Shown piece after piece: positions 40,200 through 49,981 of a stretch of DNA of 64,000 nt. Origin of the DNA: Olsenella uli (lineage in GTDB: Bacteria; Actinomycetota; Coriobacteriia; Coriobacteriales; Atopobiaceae); NCBI RefSeq assembly GCF_016899935.1, contig NZ_JACJJK010000002.1, positions 1-64,000 on the forward strand, read 5' to 3'. Position numbers and translations under genes: made by a program. How positions within the stretch are numbered: the stretch's first letter is position 1; each line of letters begins with the position of its first letter. The notes beneath the pieces are model-generated. The model was not told the origin of the DNA and made no database searches. It saw only the letters and a program-made list of their open reading frames with translations.

Positions 40200-40901
40200 T
40201 TACAGCGCGGCGACCAGGTGGGCGACGATTTTCGCGCAGTGGTGGGCGGCGGCCTGCTCGAACTGGGCGTAGGTGACGGTCTGGCCCTCGGTGCCGGGCT
40301 TGTCCGAGATGGCGCGCACCACGACGAAGGGAACGCCGTTGAGCGTTGCCACCTGGGCGATCGCAGCACCCTCCATCTCGCAGCAGAGCGCGCCGAAGGT
40401 GTCCACGATGCGCTCGCGGTCCGCCTCGGCGGAGATGAACTGGTCGCCGGAGGCCACGCGGCCGGGCACGGCGCGCACCTCGGGCGCCACCTGCGCGGCG
40501 ACCTCCAGCGCGGCCGCACGCATCCGCGCATCGGCGACGAACTCCACGCGGTCGCGGCCGGGAATGAGGCCGGGCGCGTAGCCGAGCGGCGCCACGGTGA
40601 AGTCGTGCTGCACGCAGTCCGTGGCCACCACGAGGTCGCCCACGTCGAGCGCCTCCGGGTCGAGCGAGCCGGCGATGCCGGTGTTGATCAGGTGCGTCAC
40701 GCCAAAGCGGTCCACGAGCGCCTGGGCGCAGACGCCGGCGTTAACCTTGCCGATGCCGCACTTGACCACGACCACGCCCTTCTCGCCCAGGCGTCCCTCG
40801 TAGAAGTCCATGCCCAGGGCCGAGGTGACCTCCTGGTCGAGCAGGCGCTCGCGCAGCAGCTCCACCTCAACGTCCATGGCCCCGATGATGCCGATCTTCA
40901 T
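40200..40901 (-). CDS. mtnN: 5'-methylthioadenosine/S-adenosylhomocysteine nucleosidase
   Basis: This 233-residue nucleosidase hydrolyses SAH and MTA to adenine plus the ribosyl thio compound. Features are IGIIGAMDVEVELL at the start with the active-site glutamate, GIGKVNAGVCAQAL, INTGIAGSLDPE, the MEGAAIAQVA substrate-binding motif and RAISDKPG with the catalytic aspartate. It follows luxS by 9 bp; together they turn SAH into homocysteine and the autoinducer-2 precursor. Confidence 0.95.
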   Translation of the reverse strand: MKIGIIGAMDVEVELLRERLLDQEVTSALGMDFYEGRLGEKGVVVVKCGIGKVNAGVCAQALVDRFGVTHLINTGIAGSLDPEALDVGDLVVATDCVQHDFTVAPLGYAPGLIPGRDRVEFVADARMRAAALEVAAQVAPEVRAVPGRVASGDQFISAEADRERIVDTFGALCCEMEGAAIAQVATLNGVPFVVVRAISDKPGTEGQTVTYAQFEQAAAHHCAKIVAHLVAAL

Positions 40902-40910
40902 GTGATCCCC

Positions 40911-41399
40911 CTAGCCCTCCGGATAGACGAGGTGCGCCTCGTCGATGTGCTCGAGCGTGTTCGTGAGGTAGCGGCGCGCCCACCACTGCGCAGCCGCGAG
41001 GTCCGCGTCGTGCCAGTTGCCGCACTCCTCCGGGCGCGCACCGGGGATCTCACCCGTGAAGTCACGGACGAACTCGAAGGTCGCGCGCACGAGCGGCGCC
41101 ACCTCGGCGGAGGTGTGCTCGCCAAAGAGGATGAGGTAGAAGCCCGTGCGGCAGCCCATCGGCCCGAAGTAGACCACGCGGTCGCGCCAGGCGGGGTCGT
41201 TGCGCAGGTAGGTGGCGCCCAGGTGCTCGATCGCGTGCACGGCAGCCGTGTCCATCACGGGCTCGCGGTTGGGCGCGGTGAGGCGCAGGTCAAACGTGGT
41301 GACCACGGCACCCGTGGCCGCGTCGGCGTCCACGCGGCTCACGTAGACCCCGGGCTCGAGCACGAGGTGGTTGACGGTGAAGCTGGCGATCTTGTCCAT
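40911..41399 (-). CDS. luxS: S-ribosylhomocysteine lyase LuxS
   Basis: This 162-residue metalloenzyme splits S-ribosylhomocysteine into homocysteine and DPD (AI-2 precursor). Metal ligands are visible: HAIEH (H55, H59) and the later cysteine in ECGNWHD (C126). The catalytic cysteine is in GPMGCRTGFYL (C83). Length is exactly typical. CAGGGAGCC precedes the ATG. The gene is cotranscribed with mtnN. Confidence 0.97.
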   Translation of the reverse strand: MDKIASFTVNHLVLEPGVYVSRVDADAATGAVVTTFDLRLTAPNREPVMDTAAVHAIEHLGATYLRNDPAWRDRVVYFGPMGCRTGFYLILFGEHTSAEVAPLVRATFEFVRDFTGEIPGARPEECGNWHDADLAAAQWWARRYLTNTLEHIDEAHLVYPEG

Positions 41400-41534
41400 G
41401 AGGCTCCCTGCGACGCGGTTCTTCTCGCCCCCAGTGTAGCCCACGGACCGCGCTCCCCCGCCTCGCGCAAAAGTTTGGGACAAACTGAGCGCAGCCCCGT
41501 GTTCCAGGTAGACCACGACGACGAGAGGAACGGG

Positions 41535-42041
41535 ATGCCCAGACGCGTGACGAGAGACGACGCGTTCCTGCGGGAGGCGATGCGCGGGCACGGGGCGAGC
41601 GTGCTCAGGCTGGCGCTCGCGCAGACCGGCTCGCGCGCCGACGCCGAGGACGTCTACCAGGACGTCTTTGTGGCGCTGGCCTGCAGCGACACGGACTTCG
41701 CCGACTCCGACCACCTGCGCGCGTGGCTGCTGCGCGCCACGCTCAACCGCTGCCGGGACCTCACGCGCTCGTGGTGGCGGCGGCACGCGCAGTCGTTCGA
41801 CGCGCTGGGGATCGAGGTGGCGCAGGGCGAGAAGGACGAGGCGCCCTGGACCGACGCCCAGATCTGGAAGGCCGTGCAGCGGCTCCCCGAGCGCTACCGG
41901 GCGGTCATCCACCTGCGCTACGTGGAGCAGCTGCCCGCGGACGCCATCGCGGCCGCGTGCGGCATCTCGGAGTCGGCGGTGCGCACGCGCCTCTCGCGTG
42001 CGATGGGGAAGCTGAGGGTCTACCTGGGAGGTACGTCATGA
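41535..42041 (+). CDS. ECF-type RNA polymerase sigma factor
   Basis: This 168-residue sigma-70-family factor has region 2 at about 20-85 (DAEDVYQDVFVALA, then HLRAWLLRATLNRCRDLTRS) and region 4 near 115-160 (LPERYRAVIHLRYVEQLPADAIAAACGISESAVRTRLSRAMGKLR). ATG 41535 follows GAGAGGAA. The next gene overlaps by ATGA and looks like its membrane anti-sigma partner. ECF genes often regulate themselves, but the upstream stretch has no consensus I can assign. Confidence 0.93.
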   Translation: MPRRVTRDDAFLREAMRGHGASVLRLALAQTGSRADAEDVYQDVFVALACSDTDFADSDHLRAWLLRATLNRCRDLTRSWWRRHAQSFDALGIEVAQGEKDEAPWTDAQIWKAVQRLPERYRAVIHLRYVEQLPADAIAAACGISESAVRTRLSRAMGKLRVYLGGTS

Positions 42042-43192
42042 GCGAGAAGAACCACGTGGAGAAGCGTCTGAGCCGGTTCCTTGGGGGGGTGCGCCCGAGC
42101 GCCGGGCTTGACGATGCCGTGCTCGATCGCGTGCACGAGCTGCGGGCGCGGGAGGCGGAGCCGGAGCGCCGCGTTCTTGTCACCCGTCGCGCCGCGCTCG
42201 TCGGGGCCGCAGGGTGCGCCGTCACGGCCGGGCTCGCGCTGGGGCTGCCGGCGCTCCTGCGGCCGGAGGACGGAGTCGCCGAGAGCGCCTTTGGCCTGGT
42301 CATCGCCCAGGCGGCCGAGACGGGCGAGGCCGTCGCCGTGGAGGCCACGCCCGACGGCCTCATGCCGCAGGACGGCACGTACGGAAGCTGCCTCGTGCTC
42401 TCGCTCAACCTCAGCGCGAGCGGCGACGGCCTCGCGTCCGTGACGTACCGCGTGACGAACAGCCCTGTGGAAAAGGTCGACCGGCCGAGCGTGCACGAGC
42501 CGATCTACGAGTATCCCGTCGTCTCGCTCTCCACCGAGGAGGGCGGCGTTGACTCGTTCACCGTCGACTGCGCCCCCGACGCGGACAACGGCGCCGCCTA
42601 CCTCACAATCGACAACGAGGATGCCTACTGGGCGGCGGACGAGACGCTCACGCTGCTCAAGGCGTGGCTGGAGCTCCAGACGTCGTGGGCCCCCGACAAC
42701 AGCGAGTACGACCAGCGCGAGGGCGAGACGGACGAGCAGCACCTCCGGCGCGTCGAGGAGCTTGACGCACGGGCGAAGGCGGACCGCCAGGCGTTGCAAC
42801 CCCAGATCGAGGCCGCGCACGAGGCCTACCTCGAGAGCTTCCGCGCGCACGCCGCCACGACGGAGGGCTTCGTCGCGTGGGAGCGCTCGCTCTACCTGAA
42901 CTCCTTCATCTGCGCGGAGGACGCCTTCGAGCAGGCGCGGCTGGAGGCGGTCGCGACCTTCTCGGGCGGCGGCGCGCAGACGCGGGGCTACCGCATCACC
43001 CTGGTGGACGGCTACGAGCAGGTGGTCTCCGAGCGCTTCGACGCGCTGCTCGCCATCGACGACGACTTCTCGCAGTGCCTGGAGGAGGAGCTTCCCTGGC
43101 ACGAGTACCCCACGCCGACCGCCGAGCAGATCGCCGCGGACCCGCGCCTCTCGGAGCCGATCTTTCAGATCGAGGACGTGACGGAGGGGTAG
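42038..43192 (+). CDS. Single-pass membrane protein, putative anti-sigma factor
   Basis: This 384-residue protein has a short cytoplasmic N-terminus (about 1-48), one membrane helix (AALVGAAGCAVTAGLALGLPALL, about 51-73) and a long acidic extracellular part of about 310 residues with coiled-coil-like stretches. The layout and the four-base overlap with the ECF sigma gene suggest an anti-sigma regulator that senses something outside the cell. No zinc-binding anti-sigma motif is present, so this is inference. It starts MSEKN after GGGAGGT. Confidence 0.75.
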   Translation: MSEKNHVEKRLSRFLGGVRPSAGLDDAVLDRVHELRAREAEPERRVLVTRRAALVGAAGCAVTAGLALGLPALLRPEDGVAESAFGLVIAQAAETGEAVAVEATPDGLMPQDGTYGSCLVLSLNLSASGDGLASVTYRVTNSPVEKVDRPSVHEPIYEYPVVSLSTEEGGVDSFTVDCAPDADNGAAYLTIDNEDAYWAADETLTLLKAWLELQTSWAPDNSEYDQREGETDEQHLRRVEELDARAKADRQALQPQIEAAHEAYLESFRAHAATTEGFVAWERSLYLNSFICAEDAFEQARLEAVATFSGGGAQTRGYRITLVDGYEQVVSERFDALLAIDDDFSQCLEEELPWHEYPTPTAEQIAADPRLSEPIFQIEDVTEG

Positions 43193-43204
43193 ACAGGGCG
43201 CGCG

Positions 43205-43459
43205 GCTCCAGGAATTGCCGACCATGTCCCGGTGCGCCCTAAGAATTGCGGACCTTGTTCCAACGCATTCTAGGAAAACCCGCCCTTGCTCCAAGGAGCT
43301 CTAGAAATCTGCGTCCTTGTTCCACGGGAAGGCTGTACGCGACACAAAACCCCTGGATTCCCGATGCACCCTGGGAACAAGGGCCGGACTTTCTAGAAGC
43401 CGCCGGGACAAGGGCCCGATTTTCTAGACCACCCCGGGACAACCCCCGCGATTCCTAGA
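43205..43459. repeat. 31-bp-period direct-then-inverted repeat array D1
   Basis: Four direct degenerate units begin at 43209, 43240, 43271 and 43302, spaced exactly 31 bp. After a less clear stretch (43333-43355) come four inverted units with anchors at 43361, 43393, 43424 and 43455. The unit consensus resembles CTAGGAATCGCCGCCCTTGT followed by CC and a variable part. It fills the gap between two convergent genes. Confidence 0.88.
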
Positions 43460-43472
43460 CGCGCCGCGCCCG

Positions 43473-44237
43473 CTACAGCGCGCTCGCGAGCCAGGGACGC
43501 CCCGAGAGCGCACGCGCCAGGCGGTCCTGCGCGGCCGAGAAGACCACGTCGGGCAGCACGTGCAGGCGAATCTCCCCCTGCGTGCCATATGCCGTGAAGG
43601 CCGAGAAGACCACGTCGGTCTCGAACGCGGGGTCGAGAAGATCGGCGAGCTCGCGCGCCGCCACGAGGCAGCACTCGTCCGCCACGGCGTTGAGGTCGGC
43701 CCCGGGCACCACCGCGATCGGCACGCCGCAGTAGCCGGCGCTCCAGCCCGTGATACGCGTGAGCGCGGTCTTGGAGAGCACCGAGTTGGGGATGACCTCC
43801 TCCGCGCCGCCGCGCATGCGCACCGTGGTGGAGCGCCAGGTGACGTCGGTCACCTCGCCGGTGACGCCCCCGACCGTGATGTAGTCGCCGGGCTGCACGG
43901 ACTTGCTCACCATAAGGCTGATGCCGCTTATGATGTTGGAGATCGTGTCCTGCATGCCGAGCGAGACGGCGAGCGAGACCACGCCGAGGGCAGCGACAAA
44001 GCCGGCGGGGTCCACGCCAAAGACCGGCTGCAGCACGCTCAGCAGCGCGCACGCCCAGATGAGCCCGCGCACGATATTGATGAAGATCGAGGCGCTCGGC
44101 AGGTTGGAGGCGTCGAGCGCGCGGTGCATGAGACGCACCACGACGCGCTGAATCACGAGCGCGATGACGACCGCCACGACGAGCGTCGCGCCCCGGTCGA
44201 GCCACCCGCCCAGGTCAACGCCGATGAGATGCTCCAT
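43473..44237 (-). CDS. mscS: Small-conductance mechanosensitive channel (MscS family)
   Basis: This 254-residue MscS-type channel opens under hypo-osmotic shock. It has three N-terminal membrane segments. The last is the pore helix, with VAALGVVSLAVSLGMQDTISNIISGI, followed by the beta domain (QPGDYITVGGVTGEVTDVTWRSTTVR) and PNSVL. It lies 18 bp after the hipA stop codon, so it is probably read from the hip operon. The family assignment is firm; physiological cues are inferred. Confidence 0.94.
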   Translation of the reverse strand: MEHLIGVDLGGWLDRGATLVVAVVIALVIQRVVVRLMHRALDASNLPSASIFINIVRGLIWACALLSVLQPVFGVDPAGFVAALGVVSLAVSLGMQDTISNIISGISLMVSKSVQPGDYITVGGVTGEVTDVTWRSTTVRMRGGAEEVIPNSVLSKTALTRITGWSAGYCGVPIAVVPGADLNAVADECCLVAARELADLLDPAFETDVVFSAFTAYGTQGEIRLHVLPDVVFSAAQDRLARALSGRPWLASAL

Positions 44238-44255
44238 CGTCCCTTCCTCCGTTCG

Positions 44256-45551
44256 CTACGCGTCTCGTCCGAGACAATACTCGCTCAGTATCCTCACGCG
44301 GGGCGCCATGTCCTCGATCAGGTCCTCGGCGACGTAGGGCGTCGACTCCAGCACGTCCCCGAACGCACCCTCCGCCGCACCGCGAACGCCCCCGACCAGC
44401 CCCTCGACGAGCGGGCTCGCCAGACGTCTGAGCGCCGCATCCCTGATCCCCAGGTCGGCGGCGAGCACACGGAAGCTGGCGGGCGTCACCTCGTCGATCG
44501 TCCGCGCGTCGCCGACGCGCATGGCGAGACGCCTTGGGTGCTTGGGGAAGCAGGTCGTGCTCACGATGTCATACGCGGGCGCAAGGGAGACCAGCGCCCC
44601 TCCGCCGCGATCCGGGCCGTCGTGAAGCATCGAGAAGTTCTTGAGGTGGGCATCGCAGTTTCCCACGAGATAGTTGAGGCACACCGTCTGGGCCAGGCGC
44701 GCCACGTCGCCTGCGGGTCGTGTGCCGCGCCTCCTCAGGAGCTCCGCCATCACACGGATGCTACCGCCACCGAGCTCGGCATACTTGGAGCCCCCGGTGA
44801 CCCCCAGCGCCTGGGCCATGTCCTCCTGATGGACCCGGGAGATCGCCATGCCCCCGGCCGTGCGCGACACCAGCCGGTCGAACCTCTCGACGGCCAGCAC
44901 GGGATTCCCAAATCCCAGAAGCCGCACGTCGACGACATCCAGCCCGCAGCGACGCGCGGAGGACATGCAGAGAAACTCTATCTCCGGCAGGTCGCGCAGA
45001 TGACTCGCCTTGAGGATGTGCGTACTCGCGGACAGGCCGACGGGGCGAAGCCAGCGCCCGCCCCCCGTCGCCTCGCCGTCCCACGCGAGCGCCGTCTTTA
45101 ACTGGGTGCCCGCCAGCGAGAGACGCGTCACGACGTTCTCGCGCGCCACGCTCGGGTCGTCGAGGAACATCCCGCGCAGCGCGCCCTCGTCGAGCGTCTC
45201 GTATTCCCCGACGTCCAGCGGAAGCTCAGGCGGGCGATCGAGCACCAGCACGTCGCCGACGCACTCCCTTCCGCAGGCGACCAGCATGCCGACCCAGTCC
45301 TCCTCGGCAAGGCCGAGCTCCGCAGCCAGGGCGGCCCGCGCGCGACCCTCGGCGAGAAGCCCCTCGAAGTAGGGGCGAAGCTCTGTCCCGTCGAACCTCC
45401 CCTCCCTCAGGGGGAGCGAGAGGGACAGTGGGGTGGCCCCGGGCTTTGCCAGGTAGCCGGCATCATACGAGAAGGACTCACCGGACTCGCCAAGCGTTCC
45501 CACGAGGACGGGGATTGCCCGGTCGAGCCGATAGACGAGATGGGCCGGCAT
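44256..45551 (-). CDS. hipA: HipA-family serine/threonine kinase toxin
   Basis: This 431-residue HipA-type toxin kinase phosphorylates a cytoplasmic target (GltX in E. coli) and causes dormancy. The N-terminal subdomain has LVGTLGESGESFSYDAGYL and LSLSLPLREGRFDG. The glycine loop is SLAGTQLKTAL, and the catalytic stretch is NYLVGNCDAHLKNFSML with the Asp and Asn, then LAPAYDIVST. ATG 45551 begins one base after the hipB stop codon. mscS follows closely. Confidence 0.95.
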   Translation of the reverse strand: MPAHLVYRLDRAIPVLVGTLGESGESFSYDAGYLAKPGATPLSLSLPLREGRFDGTELRPYFEGLLAEGRARAALAAELGLAEEDWVGMLVACGRECVGDVLVLDRPPELPLDVGEYETLDEGALRGMFLDDPSVARENVVTRLSLAGTQLKTALAWDGEATGGGRWLRPVGLSASTHILKASHLRDLPEIEFLCMSSARRCGLDVVDVRLLGFGNPVLAVERFDRLVSRTAGGMAISRVHQEDMAQALGVTGGSKYAELGGGSIRVMAELLRRRGTRPAGDVARLAQTVCLNYLVGNCDAHLKNFSMLHDGPDRGGGALVSLAPAYDIVSTTCFPKHPRRLAMRVGDARTIDEVTPASFRVLAADLGIRDAALRRLASPLVEGLVGGVRGAAEGAFGDVLESTPYVAEDLIEDMAPRVRILSEYCLGRDA

Positions 45552-45552
45552 C

Positions 45553-45768
45553 TCAGCCCCTCGGCTCGACAAGGACGTCGACTCCCAGCATGGTCAGGAC
45601 CTGCAGGACCTTGCCGACCTCCGCCGACCCCTTGCCGTTCTCGAGCTGCGACAGAAACGTGACGCCGACGTCCGCAAGACCGGCGAGCTCCGCCTGCGTC
45701 ATGCCCTGGCGTCGACGCTCCGCGCGGATGACCTCGCCCAGGTCCGCAGAGCTTCTCACCTGGCTCAT
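45553..45768 (-). CDS. hipB: HipB-family antitoxin and repressor
   Basis: This 71-residue helix-turn-helix protein (XRE type) has LGEVIRAERRRQGMTQAELAGLADVGVTFLSQLENGK carrying the DNA-binding helices, then GKVLQVLTMLGVDVLVEPRG. It neutralises HipA and represses the operon. ATG 45768 is chosen because AAAGGAG is correctly spaced; an earlier in-frame ATG lies in the operator. Three operator palindromes upstream fit autoregulation. Confidence 0.94.
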   Translation of the reverse strand: MSQVRSSADLGEVIRAERRRQGMTQAELAGLADVGVTFLSQLENGKGSAEVGKVLQVLTMLGVDVLVEPRG

Positions 45769-45777
45769 ACCCGCTCC

Positions 45778-45873
45778 TTTATGCGTCCGCATAAAAACGT
45801 GTCATGACCATCCTAATTTATGCGTTCGCATAAATCAACCGAGATGGAGGCGCTGTTTATGCGTTCGCATAAA
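45778..45873 (-). promoter_or_regulatory. hipBA promoter with three HipB operators spaced 39 bp apart
   Basis: Palindromes TTTATGCG-nn-CGCATAAA occur at 45778-45795, 45817-45834 and 45856-45873, each start exactly 39 bp after the last. On the minus strand TTGATT (45833-45838) and TAGGAT (45810-45815) are separated by 17 bp, and the middle operator fills that spacer. The first operator covers the hipB ribosome binding site and the third is upstream of the promoter. Confidence 0.88.
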
Positions 45874-45909
45874 TCGCGGGGGGCAAGCCGGACAGGGCAG
45901 CCTCTCGCG

Positions 45910-48402
<2,493 letters not shown>

Positions 48403-48492
48403 GAAGCCCCCACGTTCTTCTCGGTGACTGCGTGCCCTACGAGTGTAGCGGCATGACCGGACGGCAATTGCCGGGATCTGGCTACCCGACAA

Positions 48493-48563
48493 ATGCTGAC
48501 AAAGGTGTCAGGGCAGTTTGTCATGTTTTTCATAACAAACTGCCCTGACACCTTTGTCAGCAT
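48493..48563. repeat. Perfect 29-bp-arm inverted repeat between marR-like gene and pcrA
   Basis: Arms 48493-48521 and 48535-48563 match perfectly with a 13-base A+T-rich loop. Each arm also contains a smaller palindrome, CTGACA-aagg-TGTCAG. It is about 12 bp beyond the stop of the MarR-like gene (minus strand), so it can act as that operon's terminator, and it lies upstream of the pcrA start. Confidence 0.9.
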
Positions 48564-48575
48564 CCGGCAGGTCGG

Positions 48576-49127
48576 CTACTTGCGCTTCTTGACGCCGCCG
48601 AAGATGTCGTCCTTGTCGTAGGTGAGGCTGTAGGCAATCTCGAGGCCGCGCAGCAGCTCGCGGGCATCGTGCTCCCCCATCTTGCTCAGCGTGGCGGCAA
48701 GGCTCGAGACCCCATCGGAGCTGTCCTCGTTGGCATGGCAGCGGCCCTCGTCGGTGCAGTAGACGAGCACGCGGCGCCGGTCCTCCTTGTCCTGCTCGCG
48801 GACCACGTAGCCCTTCTCCTCGAGCGAGTCGATGATGCGGGTCATGCGCGGCCGCGTGTACCCGAGCGTCTTGGCGAGCTCGGAGGGCGTCATCGCCTCG
48901 TCCTGGCGCGAGATGTACTCGAGCACCGGGTCCTCGCCCATCGACATGCCGTACGCCGTCCCGATGGAGCCCTTGGCGACCCCCCGGGAGTACATGATGA
49001 GCTTCTTTGCGGCGTCCTCGTAATCCATCTGCTTGCAGCGGGCCCTTTCATCGAAACGCGGCGGAGCGGACGCGTCAAGCACGTCCTCTGACTGGTTAAT
49101 AGTAGCAACTTTCCCCGTGCCTCGCAT
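48576..49127 (-). CDS. MarR-family transcriptional regulator
   Basis: This 183-residue winged-helix protein has a MarR core at about 70-150: TPSELAKTLGYTRPRMTRIIDSLEEKGYVVREQDKEDRRRVLVYCTDEG includes the recognition helix and the wing with the Asp-Arg pair. A 45-residue N-terminal extension precedes it. ATG 49127 follows GAGGTG. It ends a run of genes that starts with the mannose PTS, 14 bp after the HAD gene, so it may regulate that locus; the ligand is unknown. Confidence 0.9.
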   Translation of the reverse strand: MRGTGKVATINQSEDVLDASAPPRFDERARCKQMDYEDAAKKLIMYSRGVAKGSIGTAYGMSMGEDPVLEYISRQDEAMTPSELAKTLGYTRPRMTRIIDSLEEKGYVVREQDKEDRRRVLVYCTDEGRCHANEDSSDGVSSLAATLSKMGEHDARELLRGLEIAYSLTYDKDDIFGGVKKRK

Positions 49128-49141
49128 TTCGTTCACCTCTT

Positions 49142-49981
49142 TCAAATAAGCGAGAAGATCGTCTCGGCGAGGCCGTCGTGGTCGTTGTCGAACGCCGTCA
49201 CCCGCGACGCGGCGTCGCGCACCTCGGCGGGCGCGTTTGCCATGGCCCAGCTCTCCCCCACCGCGCGCAGCATGTCGATGTCATTGCGGCCGTCGCCGAA
49301 GGCGGCCGCGTCCGCGGCGCTTACCCCCAGATGCCGGCAGACGGCCTCGACCCCCTCGGCCTTGCTCACGCGGCCGTCCATCACCTCGCAGAGGATGGGC
49401 GACGAGCGCACCACGGCGAGGTTGGGGAACGCCGCGCCCAGCTCGCGCTCCGCCCGCTCCACCGAGGCCGGCTCCCCCACGAGGAGGAACTTGTGGAGGC
49501 CCCGCTCCGAGAAGTGCTCCTCGAGCGTTCCCTCGACGGACTCCACGCCCACGATGCGCTCCTCGCGCGCCACGCGCGGGTCCGAGCGGTCCGACGTCAC
49601 CCACGTGTGATAGCCATACGCCATGCAGCAGACGTCCGGCAGGGCGCAGACCACGTAGTCACGCACCTCGAGCGCGCACCCGAGCGCGATGGGCCTGCTC
49701 AGGAGCTCCGCCCCGGCGGCGTCGAGCACGTAGGCGCCCCCGTAGCACACGACGGGCCCCGCGTTGCCGAGCTCGCGGCGAATCTGTTCGAGCGCCTCGG
49801 GCATGCGCGCCGAGACGAGCACGAACGGGACGCCGCGCGCTCCGAGCCCGCGCACCGCCGCGGCCGTGCGTGGGCTCACGCGATGCGAGCCGTCGAGCAG
49901 CGTCCCGTCAACGTCGCTGAACACGACCGCGGGCAGGCTGCCCCCACGTTCTTCTCGCCCGCTGTCAGCCCTCTTCGTCAT
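49142..49981 (-). CDS. Cof-type HAD hydrolase
   Basis: This 279-residue HAD phosphatase has motif I in VVFSDVDGTLLDG, motif II in VLVSARM, and the conserved lysine in SKAEGVEAVCRHLG with GDGRNDIDML as motif IV. The C2 cap between residues about 85 and 190 fits the Cof subfamily, which acts on sugar phosphates. It overlaps the isomerase-like gene by 17 bp, and AAGGTGG precedes ATG 49981. A role in sugar phosphate turnover is suggested by the neighbours only. Confidence 0.92.
   Translation of the reverse strand: MTKRADSGREERGGSLPAVVFSDVDGTLLDGSHRVSPRTAAAVRGLGARGVPFVLVSARMPEALEQIRRELGNAGPVVCYGGAYVLDAAGAELLSRPIALGCALEVRDYVVCALPDVCCMAYGYHTWVTSDRSDPRVAREERIVGVESVEGTLEEHFSERGLHKFLLVGEPASVERAERELGAAFPNLAVVRSSPILCEVMDGRVSKAEGVEAVCRHLGVSAADAAAFGDGRNDIDMLRAVGESWAMANAPAEVRDAASRVTAFDNDHDGLAETIFSLI

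Noticed and set aside
45820-45900. Small plus-strand frame starting at the hip operator (MRSHKS...)
   Set aside because: It arises from translating two operator copies, has no ribosome binding site and runs antisense into pcrA.
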